A stretch of DNA of 64,000 bases from Brachybacterium halotolerans (GTDB lineage: Bacteria > Actinomycetota > Actinomycetes > Actinomycetales > Dermabacteraceae), in NCBI RefSeq assembly GCF_016623465.1, contig NZ_JAEDAJ010000005.1:132381-196380 (forward strand). The letters run 5' to 3'. Below the pieces are notes generated by a model. It did no database searches and was not told the DNA's origin. It saw only the letters and a list, made by a program, of their open reading frames with translations. Position 1 is the first letter of the stretch. The number at the start of each line of letters is the position of its first letter. The translations under genes and the position numbers were made by a program. This document shows, in pieces, positions 27,565 to 35,399 of this stretch.

Positions 27565-28879
27565 GGCGGTCGGCTCGGGGGTGCGTCCCCCCGTCGGGCG
27601 CGGTCCTGTCGGGCCTGGTCCCGTCGGGCGCGGTCCCCTCAGACGGGCCTCCGTCGGACGGACCCCCGTCGGGCCCCTCGGGCTCCCGGCGGAACGGGGC
27701 GGTGAGGGCGGGCAGGATCCCGCGACGATGCAGGACGAACAGCGCGAGCGCGATCACGAGATAGGCCGCGGAGAGGATGAGGCGGCCGTGGGTCCCGGGC
27801 ACCGCGAACTGCACGGCGAACAGGGCGAGCAGCGCGATCGCGCCCCAGCGGGGGAAGCGCAGGCCCAGCAGCAGGGCGACGCCCATCATGGTCTGCGCGG
27901 CGGTCAGCAGGATCTCCTCCACCTGGCGCGGGTCCAGGGCCAGGGTGCCGCTGCCGCCGCCCAGCGCGTAGGCGATGGGCAGGCTGCCCACGAGCATCGT
28001 CCACTGGTTGACCTTGGCGGAGATCAGCATGCCCAGCGCGGCCGCGGCCTTCCCGCGGGTCGCGAAGATGATGGCGACGATGAACTCGGGAGCCTCGGAG
28101 GCGAGCGGCGCGAGCCACTGCACGAGCAGGAACTGGTCGATCCCGAGGGTGCTGCCGGAGGCGACGAGGGCCTCGGCGAACGGCTCCGCGCAGGCGAGGA
28201 TGATCAGCGCGGAGACCACGAAGAGGGCGATCACCACGGGGCGTCGGGTGCGCTGGGGCAGCGCGCCGATGCGCGCCGCGGTGCCCACCAGGTCGGGCTC
28301 CTCCTCGGCCCCGCCGCGCGCGATCCGCACCAGGTAGAACACGAACCAGGCCAGCAGGATTACACCGAGGATCCAGCTGATGGTCGCGGTCAGCGGCATC
28401 ACGAAGGCGAGCAGGGAGGCGATGAGCAGGAAGCCCAGCTCGAGGCGGTGCGCGGGATCCAGGACGACCTCGCGCACGGTGCGTCCCGAGCGGCGCGAGG
28501 CGATCGCGACGCTGACCAGCACCACCACGGGCCAGCCGAGCCCCAGCAGCAGACGGTTGGAACCGGTCATGTTCGCGGCGGCGAACTGCACGTAGTCCGG
28601 CTCGGAGCCCGCGCGGAAGGCGAAATAGAGGTCGACGGCGTACTCGGGGAGCACGGCGATGATCGCGAGGATCGCGACGGCGAGACCGCCGCTGATGTCG
28701 ACCTCTGCGGCCTCGGCCGCCCACGCGAGCACGAACGCCGCGGCGACCACGGCTGCGCCGAAGACGAGCAGTCCCACGAGCGAGGGGGCCTCGATCCCGC
28801 CCAGGCGGAGCACGAGCGCGGGCACGGCGACGAGGAAGCACAGCAGCGCGGGGCGGATCGATCTCAGCACGTCGGACAC
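27545..28879 (-). CDS. Sodium/calcium exchanger-family (CaCA) cation antiporter
   Basis: 444 residues with ten to eleven helices. The two inverted alpha repeats are visible: EVDISGGLAVAILAIIAVLPEY with AANMTGSN, and APLASEAPEFIVAII with LISAKVNQ; the acidic and polar residues form the cation site. The C-terminal 45 residues are a hydrophilic PDGGPSDGGPSEG-like repeat. GTG at 28877-28879 starts it. The divergent ArsR-type gene is 76 bases away, so ion-responsive control is likely. Calcium, sodium or another divalent ion cannot be distinguished by sequence. Confidence 0.9.
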   Translation of the reverse strand: MSDVLRSIRPALLCFLVAVPALVLRLGGIEAPSLVGLLVFGAAVVAAAFVLAWAAEAAEVDISGGLAVAILAIIAVLPEYAVDLYFAFRAGSEPDYVQFAAANMTGSNRLLLGLGWPVVVLVSVAIASRRSGRTVREVVLDPAHRLELGFLLIASLLAFVMPLTATISWILGVILLAWFVFYLVRIARGGAEEEPDLVGTAARIGALPQRTRRPVVIALFVVSALIILACAEPFAEALVASGSTLGIDQFLLVQWLAPLASEAPEFIVAIIFATRGKAAAALGMLISAKVNQWTMLVGSLPIAYALGGGSGTLALDPRQVEEILLTAAQTMMGVALLLGLRFPRWGAIALLALFAVQFAVPGTHGRLILSAAYLVIALALFVLHRRGILPALTAPFRREPEGPDGGPSDGGPSEGTAPDGTRPDRTAPDGGTHPRADRLNPAGR

Positions 28880-28901
28880 ACTGTCAGACGTTTAGGCAGG
28901 T

Positions 28902-28923
28902 ATGCAAGTGTCGAAGCGTGCAT
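28902..28923. promoter_or_regulatory. Candidate ArsR-family operator between antiporter and regulator
   Basis: ATGCA (28902-28906) and TGCAT (28919-28923) form an inverted repeat with a 12-base centre, in the 76-base divergent spacer. ArsR/SmtB regulators usually bind imperfect palindromes in such spacers. The match is weak beyond the arms. Confidence 0.3.
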
Positions 28924-28955
28924 GGTGAGACGCAAGACGGTGACACAATGAATTA

Positions 28956-29282
28956 ATGGGCATTGAACCGACGAGGCAACAACTGGAGACCGTGGCGCGC
29001 ACCTTCGCGCTGCTCAGCTCTCCCACGCGTCTGCACCTCGTCGCCCTCGCCGTCGCCGGCGAGCTGGACGTCAGCGCCCTCGCCCACGAGGCGGGCATCA
29101 CCGTCGCCACCGCCAGCCAGCACCTCAGCAAGATGCGCCTGGCCGGCCTGGTCTCCGCGCGGCGCGACGGCCGCCGCCTCTTCTACACGGTCGACGACCC
29201 CCACGTGGTGATGGTCGTGCAGCAGATGTTCGAGCACATCGCCCCCGACGGCACCCTGGCGCCGGATCCGGTCGACGAGTAG
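28956..29282 (+). CDS. ArsR/SmtB family transcriptional regulator
   Basis: 108 residues, a winged helix: LLSSPTRLHLVALAVAGELDVSALAHEAGITVATASQHLSK recognition region and the wing around RRDGRRLFYTVDDPHV. The SmtB-type metal-binding motif ELCVCDL is replaced by ELDVSAL, with no cysteines, so it is not a classical arsenic or cadmium sensor; His and Asp residues in the last helix (DDPHVVMVVQ) could form an alpha-5 metal site. It faces the cation antiporter and probably represses it. The start has no clear ribosome site and may be leaderless. Confidence 0.9.
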   Translation: MGIEPTRQQLETVARTFALLSSPTRLHLVALAVAGELDVSALAHEAGITVATASQHLSKMRLAGLVSARRDGRRLFYTVDDPHVVMVVQQMFEHIAPDGTLAPDPVDE

Positions 29283-29361
29283 ACGGGTCGGGTCGGGTCG
29301 TCGGTCGTCGGTCGGTCAGGCCAGGGCGGCGCGGCAGGGGGCAGCGGGGCCGACGGGGTCG

Positions 29362-30129
29362 TCAGCCCTCGAGCCCGGTCTCCCGCAGCGTGATGTTCAG
29401 CCGTCCCTCCGTGATCCCGCAGCCCTCTGGCGCCGTGCCCGGCTGGATCCTGGTGACGCCGTGGAAGGCGAGACGGGCGGGGCCGCCGAAGACGAACAGG
29501 TCCCCGGACTCGAGCGTGATGTCCTCGTGCGGCTTCGTGCGCGCCTGGGTGTTGCCGAAGCGGAACGTGCACGCGTCGCCGATCGAGAGCGAGACCACGG
29601 GGGCGAGCGAGCGCTCGTCCTTGTCCTGGTGCATGCCCATCTTCGCCGCGGCGGAGTAGTGGTTCACCAAGGCCGTGTCGGGGGAGTAGAGGCGGCTGGG
29701 AGCGGAGGAGGAGTCGCTGCTGCCTCTGCCGCCGGGGGCGCCGGAGGTGTCGGGCCGTGCGGACATGTCGGCGAGCTCGGGATCGTGCTCCGCGGCCGCC
29801 GCGATCGCCGAACGGCCCAGGCGGGTCATCCAGTCCGGGAACGGCAGCACACGGTTGCCGTTCACGTCGACCGCCTCCCGCGAATAGGCGTAGGGGCGCC
29901 AGTGCCAGCCCAGGCACACCGTCCGCACGCTCATCTCGTGCCCACGCACCTTCGGGGAGCGCGGCGGCACGGGCCCGTCGGCCCATTCCTCGAAGCGCGC
30001 GGAGATCCAGGCCTGCTGGTCCAGGCGCAGGAATCCCGGAACCCAGACCGCCCCCGGTCCGAGCGCCCGCGCGGGGCGGGGGAGCAGATCATCGCCGAAG
30101 AGGGAGCCGTCCTCGTGCTGCGCATCCAT
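29362..30129 (-). CDS. alkB: AlkB-type alpha-ketoglutarate-dependent dioxygenase
   Basis: 255 residues. Iron ligands are His167 and Asp169 in MGMHQDKDE and His223 in AFHGVTR; Arg243/Arg249 in the end region RLNITLRE bind 2-oxoglutarate. The nucleotide-recognition lid includes WHWRPYAYSR. It repairs N-alkylated bases by oxidative demethylation. The ATG at 30127-30129 is chosen over a frame reaching 30351, whose extra 74 residues are not AlkB-like; GAGG lies nine bases upstream. A Ser/Gly-rich insert (about 125-147) precedes the core and is unusual. Divergent to the peroxiredoxin. Confidence 0.93.
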   Translation of the reverse strand: MDAQHEDGSLFGDDLLPRPARALGPGAVWVPGFLRLDQQAWISARFEEWADGPVPPRSPKVRGHEMSVRTVCLGWHWRPYAYSREAVDVNGNRVLPFPDWMTRLGRSAIAAAAEHDPELADMSARPDTSGAPGGRGSSDSSSAPSRLYSPDTALVNHYSAAAKMGMHQDKDERSLAPVVSLSIGDACTFRFGNTQARTKPHEDITLESGDLFVFGGPARLAFHGVTRIQPGTAPEGCGITEGRLNITLRETGLEG

Positions 30130-30353
30130 GGAGCCGATCCTCGCAGACCGGGCCGACGGAACCGATGGGGCCGCCGTGCACTCGCGGACCCGCCGACGGC
30201 GCACCGATGAACCGGCCGCGCCTCCCTGTCTCTCGAGCCCTTCGCGCGTCGGCCCGTGTCCGTACAGTGGCGGGAGCACAGCGACCCGCCGACCCCGGCC
30301 GCCCGCGAGGGCTGCGCCGCTCATCGGCCCGACCACCCAGGAGAGACGCACCC

Positions 30354-30845
30354 ATGCCGACGACCCCCGCCGCAGGCGGCCCCGTGAAGCTCGCCGTGGG
30401 CGACATGGCCCCCGACTTCGAACTGCCCACCGCCGACGGCGGCCGCGTGAGCCTCACCGACCTCCGCGGCGCCCCGGCGCTGATCTGGTTCTACCCGGCG
30501 GCGAACACGTCCCTGTGCACGAAGGAGGCCTGCGACCTGCGCGATCACCACGACATGTTCACCGCGCAGGGGTACCGGGTGGTCGGCATCTCCCCGGACG
30601 CCATCGAGGACCTGAAGACCTTCGCGGCGAAGCAGGACCTGCCGTACACGCTCGCGAGCGACGAGTCGAAGGACGTGCTGCGCTCCTATGGCGCCTTCGG
30701 TGAGAAGAACATGTACGGCAAGATCGTCGAGGGCGTCATCCGCTCCACGTTCGCCGTGGATGCCGAGGGGCGCCTGACCTACGTGAAGTACCGCGTGGGC
30801 ACGCCCAAGCAGATCGCCGACCTGCAGGCGAAGCTCGGGCTCTGA
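30354..30845 (+). CDS. bcp: Peroxiredoxin, BCP/AhpE type thiol peroxidase
   Basis: 163 residues with the thioredoxin-fold peroxidase pattern APDFELPTADG, FYPAANTSLCTKEACDLRD and late ADVEG-like Arg region. The peroxidatic cysteine is Cys55, and Cys60 five residues on would be the resolving cysteine as in BCP. The usual TPGC motif reads TSLC, keeping the Thr and Cys but losing Pro and Gly. It reduces hydrogen peroxide and organic peroxides in the cytosol. ATG at 30354 with AGGAG upstream. Confidence 0.92.
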   Translation: MPTTPAAGGPVKLAVGDMAPDFELPTADGGRVSLTDLRGAPALIWFYPAANTSLCTKEACDLRDHHDMFTAQGYRVVGISPDAIEDLKTFAAKQDLPYTLASDESKDVLRSYGAFGEKNMYGKIVEGVIRSTFAVDAEGRLTYVKYRVGTPKQIADLQAKLGL

Positions 30846-30894
30846 GGTCGGCCGCCTGTTGACGTGACATGCGCCCGATCCGCCGTCGGCCCTT

Positions 30895-30923
30895 TTGCTG
30901 GCCCGTACGCCCTCCGCTACGAT
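30895..30923 (+). promoter_or_regulatory. Sigma70-type promoter of tRNA-Ser
   Basis: -35 TTGCTG (30895-30900), 17-base spacer, -10 TACGAT (30918-30923). Transcription would begin near 30930, about 78 bases before the tRNA. Confidence 0.6.
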
Positions 30924-31007
30924 GAACGGCGTTGCGTGCACGCAGCGCTGATCCGGATCCGCTCCTGATCAACGCCGCAGGTCGCGCACCGCGCACCCGA
31001 TGCGCGA

Positions 31008-31096
31008 GGAGACGTGGCAGAGCGGCCGAATGCGCTCCCCTGCTAAGGGAGTAGGCGGCAAAAACCGCCTCGGAGGTTCAAATCCTCTCGTCTCCG
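31008..31096 (+). tRNA. tRNA-Ser (anticodon GCU)
   Basis: 89 bases. Acceptor arm GGAGACG pairs with CGTCTCC; the anticodon loop CTGCTAA in stem CTCCC/GGGAG gives GCU; the long variable arm (GGCGG..CCGCC) marks a class II serine tRNA; the T arm has TTCAAAT. Discriminator G, and CCA is not encoded. It reads AGC/AGU codons. Confidence 0.97.
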
Positions 31097-31103
31097 CCCG
31101 TGA

Positions 31104-31151
31104 GAGAGGGCCACCCCGCAGGAGCTGGAGCTTCCTGGGGGTGGCCCTCTC
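31104..31151 (+). terminator. Hairpin terminator after tRNA-Ser
   Basis: GAGAGGGCCACCCC (31104-31117) pairs perfectly with GGGGTGGCCCTCTC (31138-31151), starting seven bases after the tRNA. A smaller AGGA/TCCT helix may form within the loop. Confidence 0.75.
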
Positions 31152-31313
31152 GTCGTCCCGGGGCATGTGCCGGACGCTCCTGCTCACCCCCGCCGGATGA
31201 GACGCCTGCTCGCCTGTCGGGACGCGCCTGTACTCTTACCCAGACCGTTCAGAGCCGACACGGCCGTCGGCTGCTGTCGTCGGCCGTGCGCCGAGGCAGG
31301 AGCAGGAGGCCTA

Positions 31314-34142
31314 GTGTCCGACACAGGTGGCATCCACATCCCCACGCTGACCAGCGAGTTCCCCGTGGTCAGCGATGATCCGCACATCGACGCGCCACTG
31401 CGCGCGACCGTCCGCAGGCTGTCCACGCTGCTGGGTCGCACGCTCGCCGACCAGCATGGCCAGGGCCTGCTGGACCTCGTCGAGGACGTGCGCCGACAGA
31501 CCAAGGAGGCCAAGCGCTCCGGCGACGCCGCGGAGGCGCAGGCCATCCAGAAGCGCCTGGCCGAGCTGCCGCACGCGCAGGCGACCGAGCTGACCCGCGC
31601 CTTCACCGAGTACTTCCTGCTCGCGAACGCCGCCGAGCAGCTCTACCGCGTCCGCGCGATCGACGAGAACCCGACCAGCGAGTCCTGGATCCCGCGCACC
31701 GTCGCGGAGATCCACGAGACCCTGGGCTCCGAGGCGCTGCAGCAGGCCGTCGACTCGCTCGACATCGAGCTCGTCTTCACCGCGCACCCCACCGAGGCCT
31801 CGCGCCGTGCGGTGCTCACCAAGCTGCGCAACGTCTCCGACCTGCTGGCCGAGGAGACGGAAGAGGGCACGCCCGAGCGCCGCCGCCAGGACCGTCACCT
31901 CGCCGAGCTCATCGAGATGCTCTGGCAGACCGACGAGCTGCGCAGCACCCAGCCCACTCCGCAGGACGAGTCCCGCAACGCGCTGTACTACCTGCGCGGC
32001 ATCTACCGCCACACCATGCCGGGTCTCATCGACGACCTGCGCGAGGAGCTGCGCGCCCACGGCGCCGACCTGCCCGAACGCGCCGTCCCGCTGCGCTTCG
32101 GCACCTGGATGGGCGGCGACCGCGACGGCAACCCGTACGTCACGGCCGACGTCACCCGCGAGGTGCTCGGTCTGCAGGCCGAGGCCGCGATCGACGTGTC
32201 GGTGCAGATCGTCTCCGACCTCATCGGCGATCTCTCCGAGTCCTCGACCCTGGTCGGCGAGGACGACGCCCTGCAGGCCTCGATCGATGCCGACGTCGAA
32301 GCCGGCGGCTCCGTCGACGAGGAGCAGCAGCGGATGTACGCCGCCGAGCCCTTCCGTCTCAAGCTCGGCGCCATCCGCACGAAGCTCGAGCACACCCGCG
32401 AGCGCATGCGTGAGGGCTCGGCCCATGTGCACGGTCGCGACTACCTCTCGGCCGACGAGCTCCTGGACGACGTCCAGGTGGTGCGCGACGCCCTGGCCCG
32501 CCACAAGGGCCGCCGCGCGGCCGACGGGGCGATCGCCGTCGCCCTGAACCTGCTGGCCGGCATCCGCCTCACCCTCGCCACGCTCGACGTGCGCGAGCAC
32601 TCCGAGAAGCACCACGACGTGCTCGCCGCGATGTTCGACCGCCTCGGCGAGCTCGACCGCCCCTACGGCGAGCTCAGCCGCGCCGAGCGCGGCGAGGTGC
32701 TGGGCTCCGAGCTCACGAGCCGTCGGCCGATGTACGGGGCCTCCCTCGCCGAGGAGGACTCGATCCTCGACGACTCGACCGCCGGCACCTACCGGGTGTT
32801 CACCGAGATCCGCAACGCCCACAAGCGCTACGGGACCGACGTCATCCAGACCTACATCGTCTCGATGACCCACGGGGCCGACGACATCTTCGGCGTCGCT
32901 CTGCTGGCCCGCGAGGCGGGCATCGTCGACCTCTCGAGCGCCGACGACAAGCGCGCGGACCTCGACTTCGCACCGCTGCTGGAGACCGTCGAGGAGCTCC
33001 GCCACGCCGGCGAGATCCTCGAGGAGCTCCTGAGCAACCCCGCGTACCGCGAGCTCGTGCGGCTGCGCGGCGACCAGCAGGAGATCATGCTGGGCTACTC
33101 GGACTCCAACAAGGAGTCCGGCGTGGTCACCTCGCAGTGGGAGATCCACCAGGCCCAGCGCACCCTGCGCGACGTCGCAGCCCGCCACGGCGTCACCCTG
33201 CGGCTGTTCCACGGCCGCGGAGGATCCGTCGGGCGCGGCGGCGGTCCGACGTACGACGCGATCCTCGCCCAGCCCTACGGCGTGCTCGACGGAACGATCA
33301 AGTTCACCGAGCAGGGCGAGGTCATCTCCGACAAGTACACGCTGCCGGTGCTCGCGCGGGAGAACCTCGACCTCACGATCGCGGCGGTCCTGCAGGCCAC
33401 GGCGCTGCACACCGAGCCGCGCACCACGCCCGAGCAGCTCGAGCGCTTCGGCTCGGTGATGGAGAAGGTCTCCGACGCCGCTTTCGCGCGCTACCGCACC
33501 CTCGCCGACGATCCGGACCTGCCCGAGTACTTCGTGACCTCCACCCCCGTGGAGCAGCTGGGCGACCTGAAGATCGGCTCGCGGCCCTCGAAGCGCACCA
33601 CCTCGGAGAAGGGCCTCGACGGCCTGCGCGCGATCCCGTGGGTGTTCGGCTGGACGCAATCGCGCCAGATCGTCCCCGGCTGGTTCGGCGTCGGCTCGGG
33701 CCTCAAGGCGGCCCGCGAGGCCGGCTACGAGGACGACCTGCACGAGATGCTGGGCAACTGGCACTTCTTCCGCACCGTCATCAGCAACATCGAGATGACG
33801 CTCGCGAAGACCGACATGGACATCGCCGCCCACTACGTGCACTCCCTCGTGCCGGAGAACCTGTGGCCGCTCTTCGAGCGGATCCGCGAGGAGTACGAGC
33901 TGTCCGTCGCCGAGGTCGAGCGCCTCACCGGCGTGCTCGACCTCCTGGACGGCCAGCCGATCCTCAAGCGGACCCTCGCCGTGCGGGACCGCTACCTCGA
34001 CCCGATCAACTACATGCAGGTCGCGATGCTGCAGCGCTTCCGTGCGGTCGCCGAGAGCGGCGAGGAGCCCTCCGAGGAGCTCCAGCGCGCCCTGCTCACC
34101 ACGATCAACGGCATCGCCGCGGGGATGAAGAACACGGGCTGA
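31314..34142 (+). CDS. ppc: Phosphoenolpyruvate carboxylase
   Basis: 942 residues, full family length. The catalytic His158 lies in VFTAHPTEASRR; the substrate-binding region WMGGDRDGNPYVT follows. The second essential region FHGRGGSVGRGGGP is at about 632-646, with the LGYSDSNKESG segment before it; IPWVFGWTQSR and the C-terminal RDRYLDPINYMQ...NGIAAGMKNTG complete it. It fixes bicarbonate onto PEP to give oxaloacetate, replenishing the TCA cycle. GTG at 31314 has AGGAGG four to five bases upstream. A perfect hairpin follows the stop. Confidence 0.98.
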   Translation: MSDTGGIHIPTLTSEFPVVSDDPHIDAPLRATVRRLSTLLGRTLADQHGQGLLDLVEDVRRQTKEAKRSGDAAEAQAIQKRLAELPHAQATELTRAFTEYFLLANAAEQLYRVRAIDENPTSESWIPRTVAEIHETLGSEALQQAVDSLDIELVFTAHPTEASRRAVLTKLRNVSDLLAEETEEGTPERRRQDRHLAELIEMLWQTDELRSTQPTPQDESRNALYYLRGIYRHTMPGLIDDLREELRAHGADLPERAVPLRFGTWMGGDRDGNPYVTADVTREVLGLQAEAAIDVSVQIVSDLIGDLSESSTLVGEDDALQASIDADVEAGGSVDEEQQRMYAAEPFRLKLGAIRTKLEHTRERMREGSAHVHGRDYLSADELLDDVQVVRDALARHKGRRAADGAIAVALNLLAGIRLTLATLDVREHSEKHHDVLAAMFDRLGELDRPYGELSRAERGEVLGSELTSRRPMYGASLAEEDSILDDSTAGTYRVFTEIRNAHKRYGTDVIQTYIVSMTHGADDIFGVALLAREAGIVDLSSADDKRADLDFAPLLETVEELRHAGEILEELLSNPAYRELVRLRGDQQEIMLGYSDSNKESGVVTSQWEIHQAQRTLRDVAARHGVTLRLFHGRGGSVGRGGGPTYDAILAQPYGVLDGTIKFTEQGEVISDKYTLPVLARENLDLTIAAVLQATALHTEPRTTPEQLERFGSVMEKVSDAAFARYRTLADDPDLPEYFVTSTPVEQLGDLKIGSRPSKRTTSEKGLDGLRAIPWVFGWTQSRQIVPGWFGVGSGLKAAREAGYEDDLHEMLGNWHFFRTVISNIEMTLAKTDMDIAAHYVHSLVPENLWPLFERIREEYELSVAEVERLTGVLDLLDGQPILKRTLAVRDRYLDPINYMQVAMLQRFRAVAESGEEPSEELQRALLTTINGIAAGMKNTG

Positions 34143-34173
34143 GCCCGAGACGGGCCGGAGTTGACGGCGACGT

Positions 34174-34216
34174 GAGGGCGGCGGACCGCGATCGATGATC
34201 GTGATCCGCCGCCCTC
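34174..34216 (+). terminator. Hairpin terminator after ppc
   Basis: GAGGGCGGCGGA (34174-34185) pairs perfectly with TCCGCCGCCCTC (34205-34216), and CGATC/GATCG can pair inside the loop. It starts 32 bases after the ppc stop. Confidence 0.75.
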
Positions 34217-34298
34217 GCGCCGTCCGGTGCGCGAGCACGTGCGGCGCGGCCGCGGTCCGAGGTGCAGGGGCGTGAAGGCCGGCGATATCCTCCGTCCC

Positions 34299-35084
34299 AT
34301 GACCGGGGCCCGCGAGGATCGTGATGTGCGCACTCTGCCGCGCCTCACCGCGGGTGCGGTCGACATCCCGCGCGAGATCCTCCACGCGGGCGAGGACCTG
34401 GGCCGGGACACCTCGTGGGAGCAGCACTCGCACCCCACCCACGAGCTCCTGTGGAACGCGCGCGGCGCATCGACCGCGACCATCGGCACGCGGACGTGGA
34501 CCATCACGCCGCACCTGGGCCTGTGGATCCCGGCGGGCGTGCCGCACACGGGGTGGGCGCCGCGCGGCACCTGGCACCGCGCCGCCCAGTTCAGCCTGCG
34601 CACCCGGGCCCTGGCCGATCGGGCCGTGAGCATCGCGGTGACCCCGCTGCTGCTGCTCGTGCTCGACAGACTCGGCGAGGAGGACCTCGCGGAGTCGTCG
34701 CGGCTGATCACCGAGTCGATGGTCCTGGACCTCCTGCGTCCCGCGGAGCAGGACCTGATGGTGCAGATGCCCGAGCACCCTCAGCTGCGCCCGATCGTCG
34801 AGGCTCTCCGACGCGACCCCGCCGACGGGACGACCCTCGAGCAGTGGGCGTGCCGGCTCGGCGTCAGCAGCCGCACCCTGACCCGCGCCTTTCTCGCGCA
34901 CACAGGGCATGCCTTCCGGCCGTGGGCCACGCGCGTGCGGGCCCAGCACGCGGTGGCACTCCTCGCCGACGGCGCGCGCCTGGACGATGTGAGCGAGCGG
35001 GTCGGCTATCGCTCCCCGAGCGCGTTCATCGCGGCCTTCCGCCGCCTGACGGGGACCACGCCCTCCCGCTTCCACGAACCCTGA
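34299..35084 (+). CDS. AraC family regulator with N-terminal cupin, probable control of the siderophore operon
   Basis: About 261 residues. The cupin sensor has SWEQHSHPTHELLWNARG and PHLGLWIPAGVPHTG; the C-terminal double helix-turn-helix has LEQWACRLGVSSRTLTRAFL and a second helix ending with DVSERVGYRSPSAFIAAFRRLTG. AraC proteins beside siderophore uptake genes usually activate them when the siderophore is present, so control of the operon from 35400 is likely. The start is uncertain: ATG at 34299 lacks a good site, while GTG at 34326 has GAGG eight bases upstream and GTG at 34272 is possible. Confidence 0.88.
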   Translation: MTGAREDRDVRTLPRLTAGAVDIPREILHAGEDLGRDTSWEQHSHPTHELLWNARGASTATIGTRTWTITPHLGLWIPAGVPHTGWAPRGTWHRAAQFSLRTRALADRAVSIAVTPLLLLVLDRLGEEDLAESSRLITESMVLDLLRPAEQDLMVQMPEHPQLRPIVEALRRDPADGTTLEQWACRLGVSSRTLTRAFLAHTGHAFRPWATRVRAQHAVALLADGARLDDVSERVGYRSPSAFIAAFRRLTGTTPSRFHEP

Positions 35085-35179
35085 GCCGCGGCCGCGGCCG
35101 CGGAAGCAGTCGCATCCGAAGCAGCGGTCGCGGTGCGGGAAGCAGCGCGTGACCAGGGCCATCTTCGTGTCCGTGACGC

Positions 35180-35191
35180 GACATCGATGTC
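35180..35191. promoter_or_regulatory. Perfect palindrome GACATCGATGTC upstream of the siderophore promoter
   Basis: A 12-base perfect inverted repeat ending 12 bases before the -35 element. The position suits an activator such as the adjacent AraC protein, although AraC sites are usually direct repeats. Confidence 0.35.
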
Positions 35192-35203
35192 CCGATGGCG
35201 CGA

Positions 35204-35233
35204 TTGCGGACGGGGTAGTCGAACCTCTACGCT
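35204..35233 (+). promoter_or_regulatory. Candidate promoter of the siderophore operon
   Basis: -35 TTGCGG (35204-35209), 18-base spacer, -10 TACGCT (35228-35233). Start of transcription would fall in the DtxR-like site. The octamer CGAACCTC at 35220-35227 repeats at 35242-35249, 22 bases apart. Confidence 0.45.
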
Positions 35234-35250
35234 GACCAAGGCGAACCTCA
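35232..35250 (+). promoter_or_regulatory. DtxR/IdeR-like iron box
   Basis: GACCAAGGCGAACCT matches the core AGGTTAGGCTAACCT at 9 of 15 positions, with a strong right half AGGCGAACCT identical to the one upstream of hmuT and in the same orientation to the gene. It overlaps the predicted transcription start, a repressing position. Confidence 0.55.
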
Positions 35251-35399
35251 CTCCGCCTTCGTGACCGGGGATGGTGCGCCTCGTGCCCACCCCGCCGTGC
35301 GTGCCGCGCGCCGCACTCCGCCGTTCCGCTCGCCGTGCGTCGCACGCGCGCCCCGGAGCGCGCCCCCGGTGGCGTCTCGTCACCCCTCGAAAGGAAACC

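Larger units (their letters stand above)
35085..35399. other. Regulatory spacer before the siderophore operon
   Basis: 315 bases without a gene. It holds, in order: a self-complementary 18-mer CCGCGGCCGCGGCCGCGG at 35086-35103 right after the regulator stop (possible terminator); three GAAGCAG repeats (35102-35145); the palindrome GACATCGATGTC at 35180-35191; a promoter; and a DtxR-like site (both listed separately). From about 35255 to the gene it is a plain GC-rich leader. Confidence 0.7.

Noticed and set aside
35086-35103. CCGCGGCCGCGGCCGCGG as an operator
   Set aside because: A pure GC self-complementary run directly after a stop codon is better explained as a terminator or composition.
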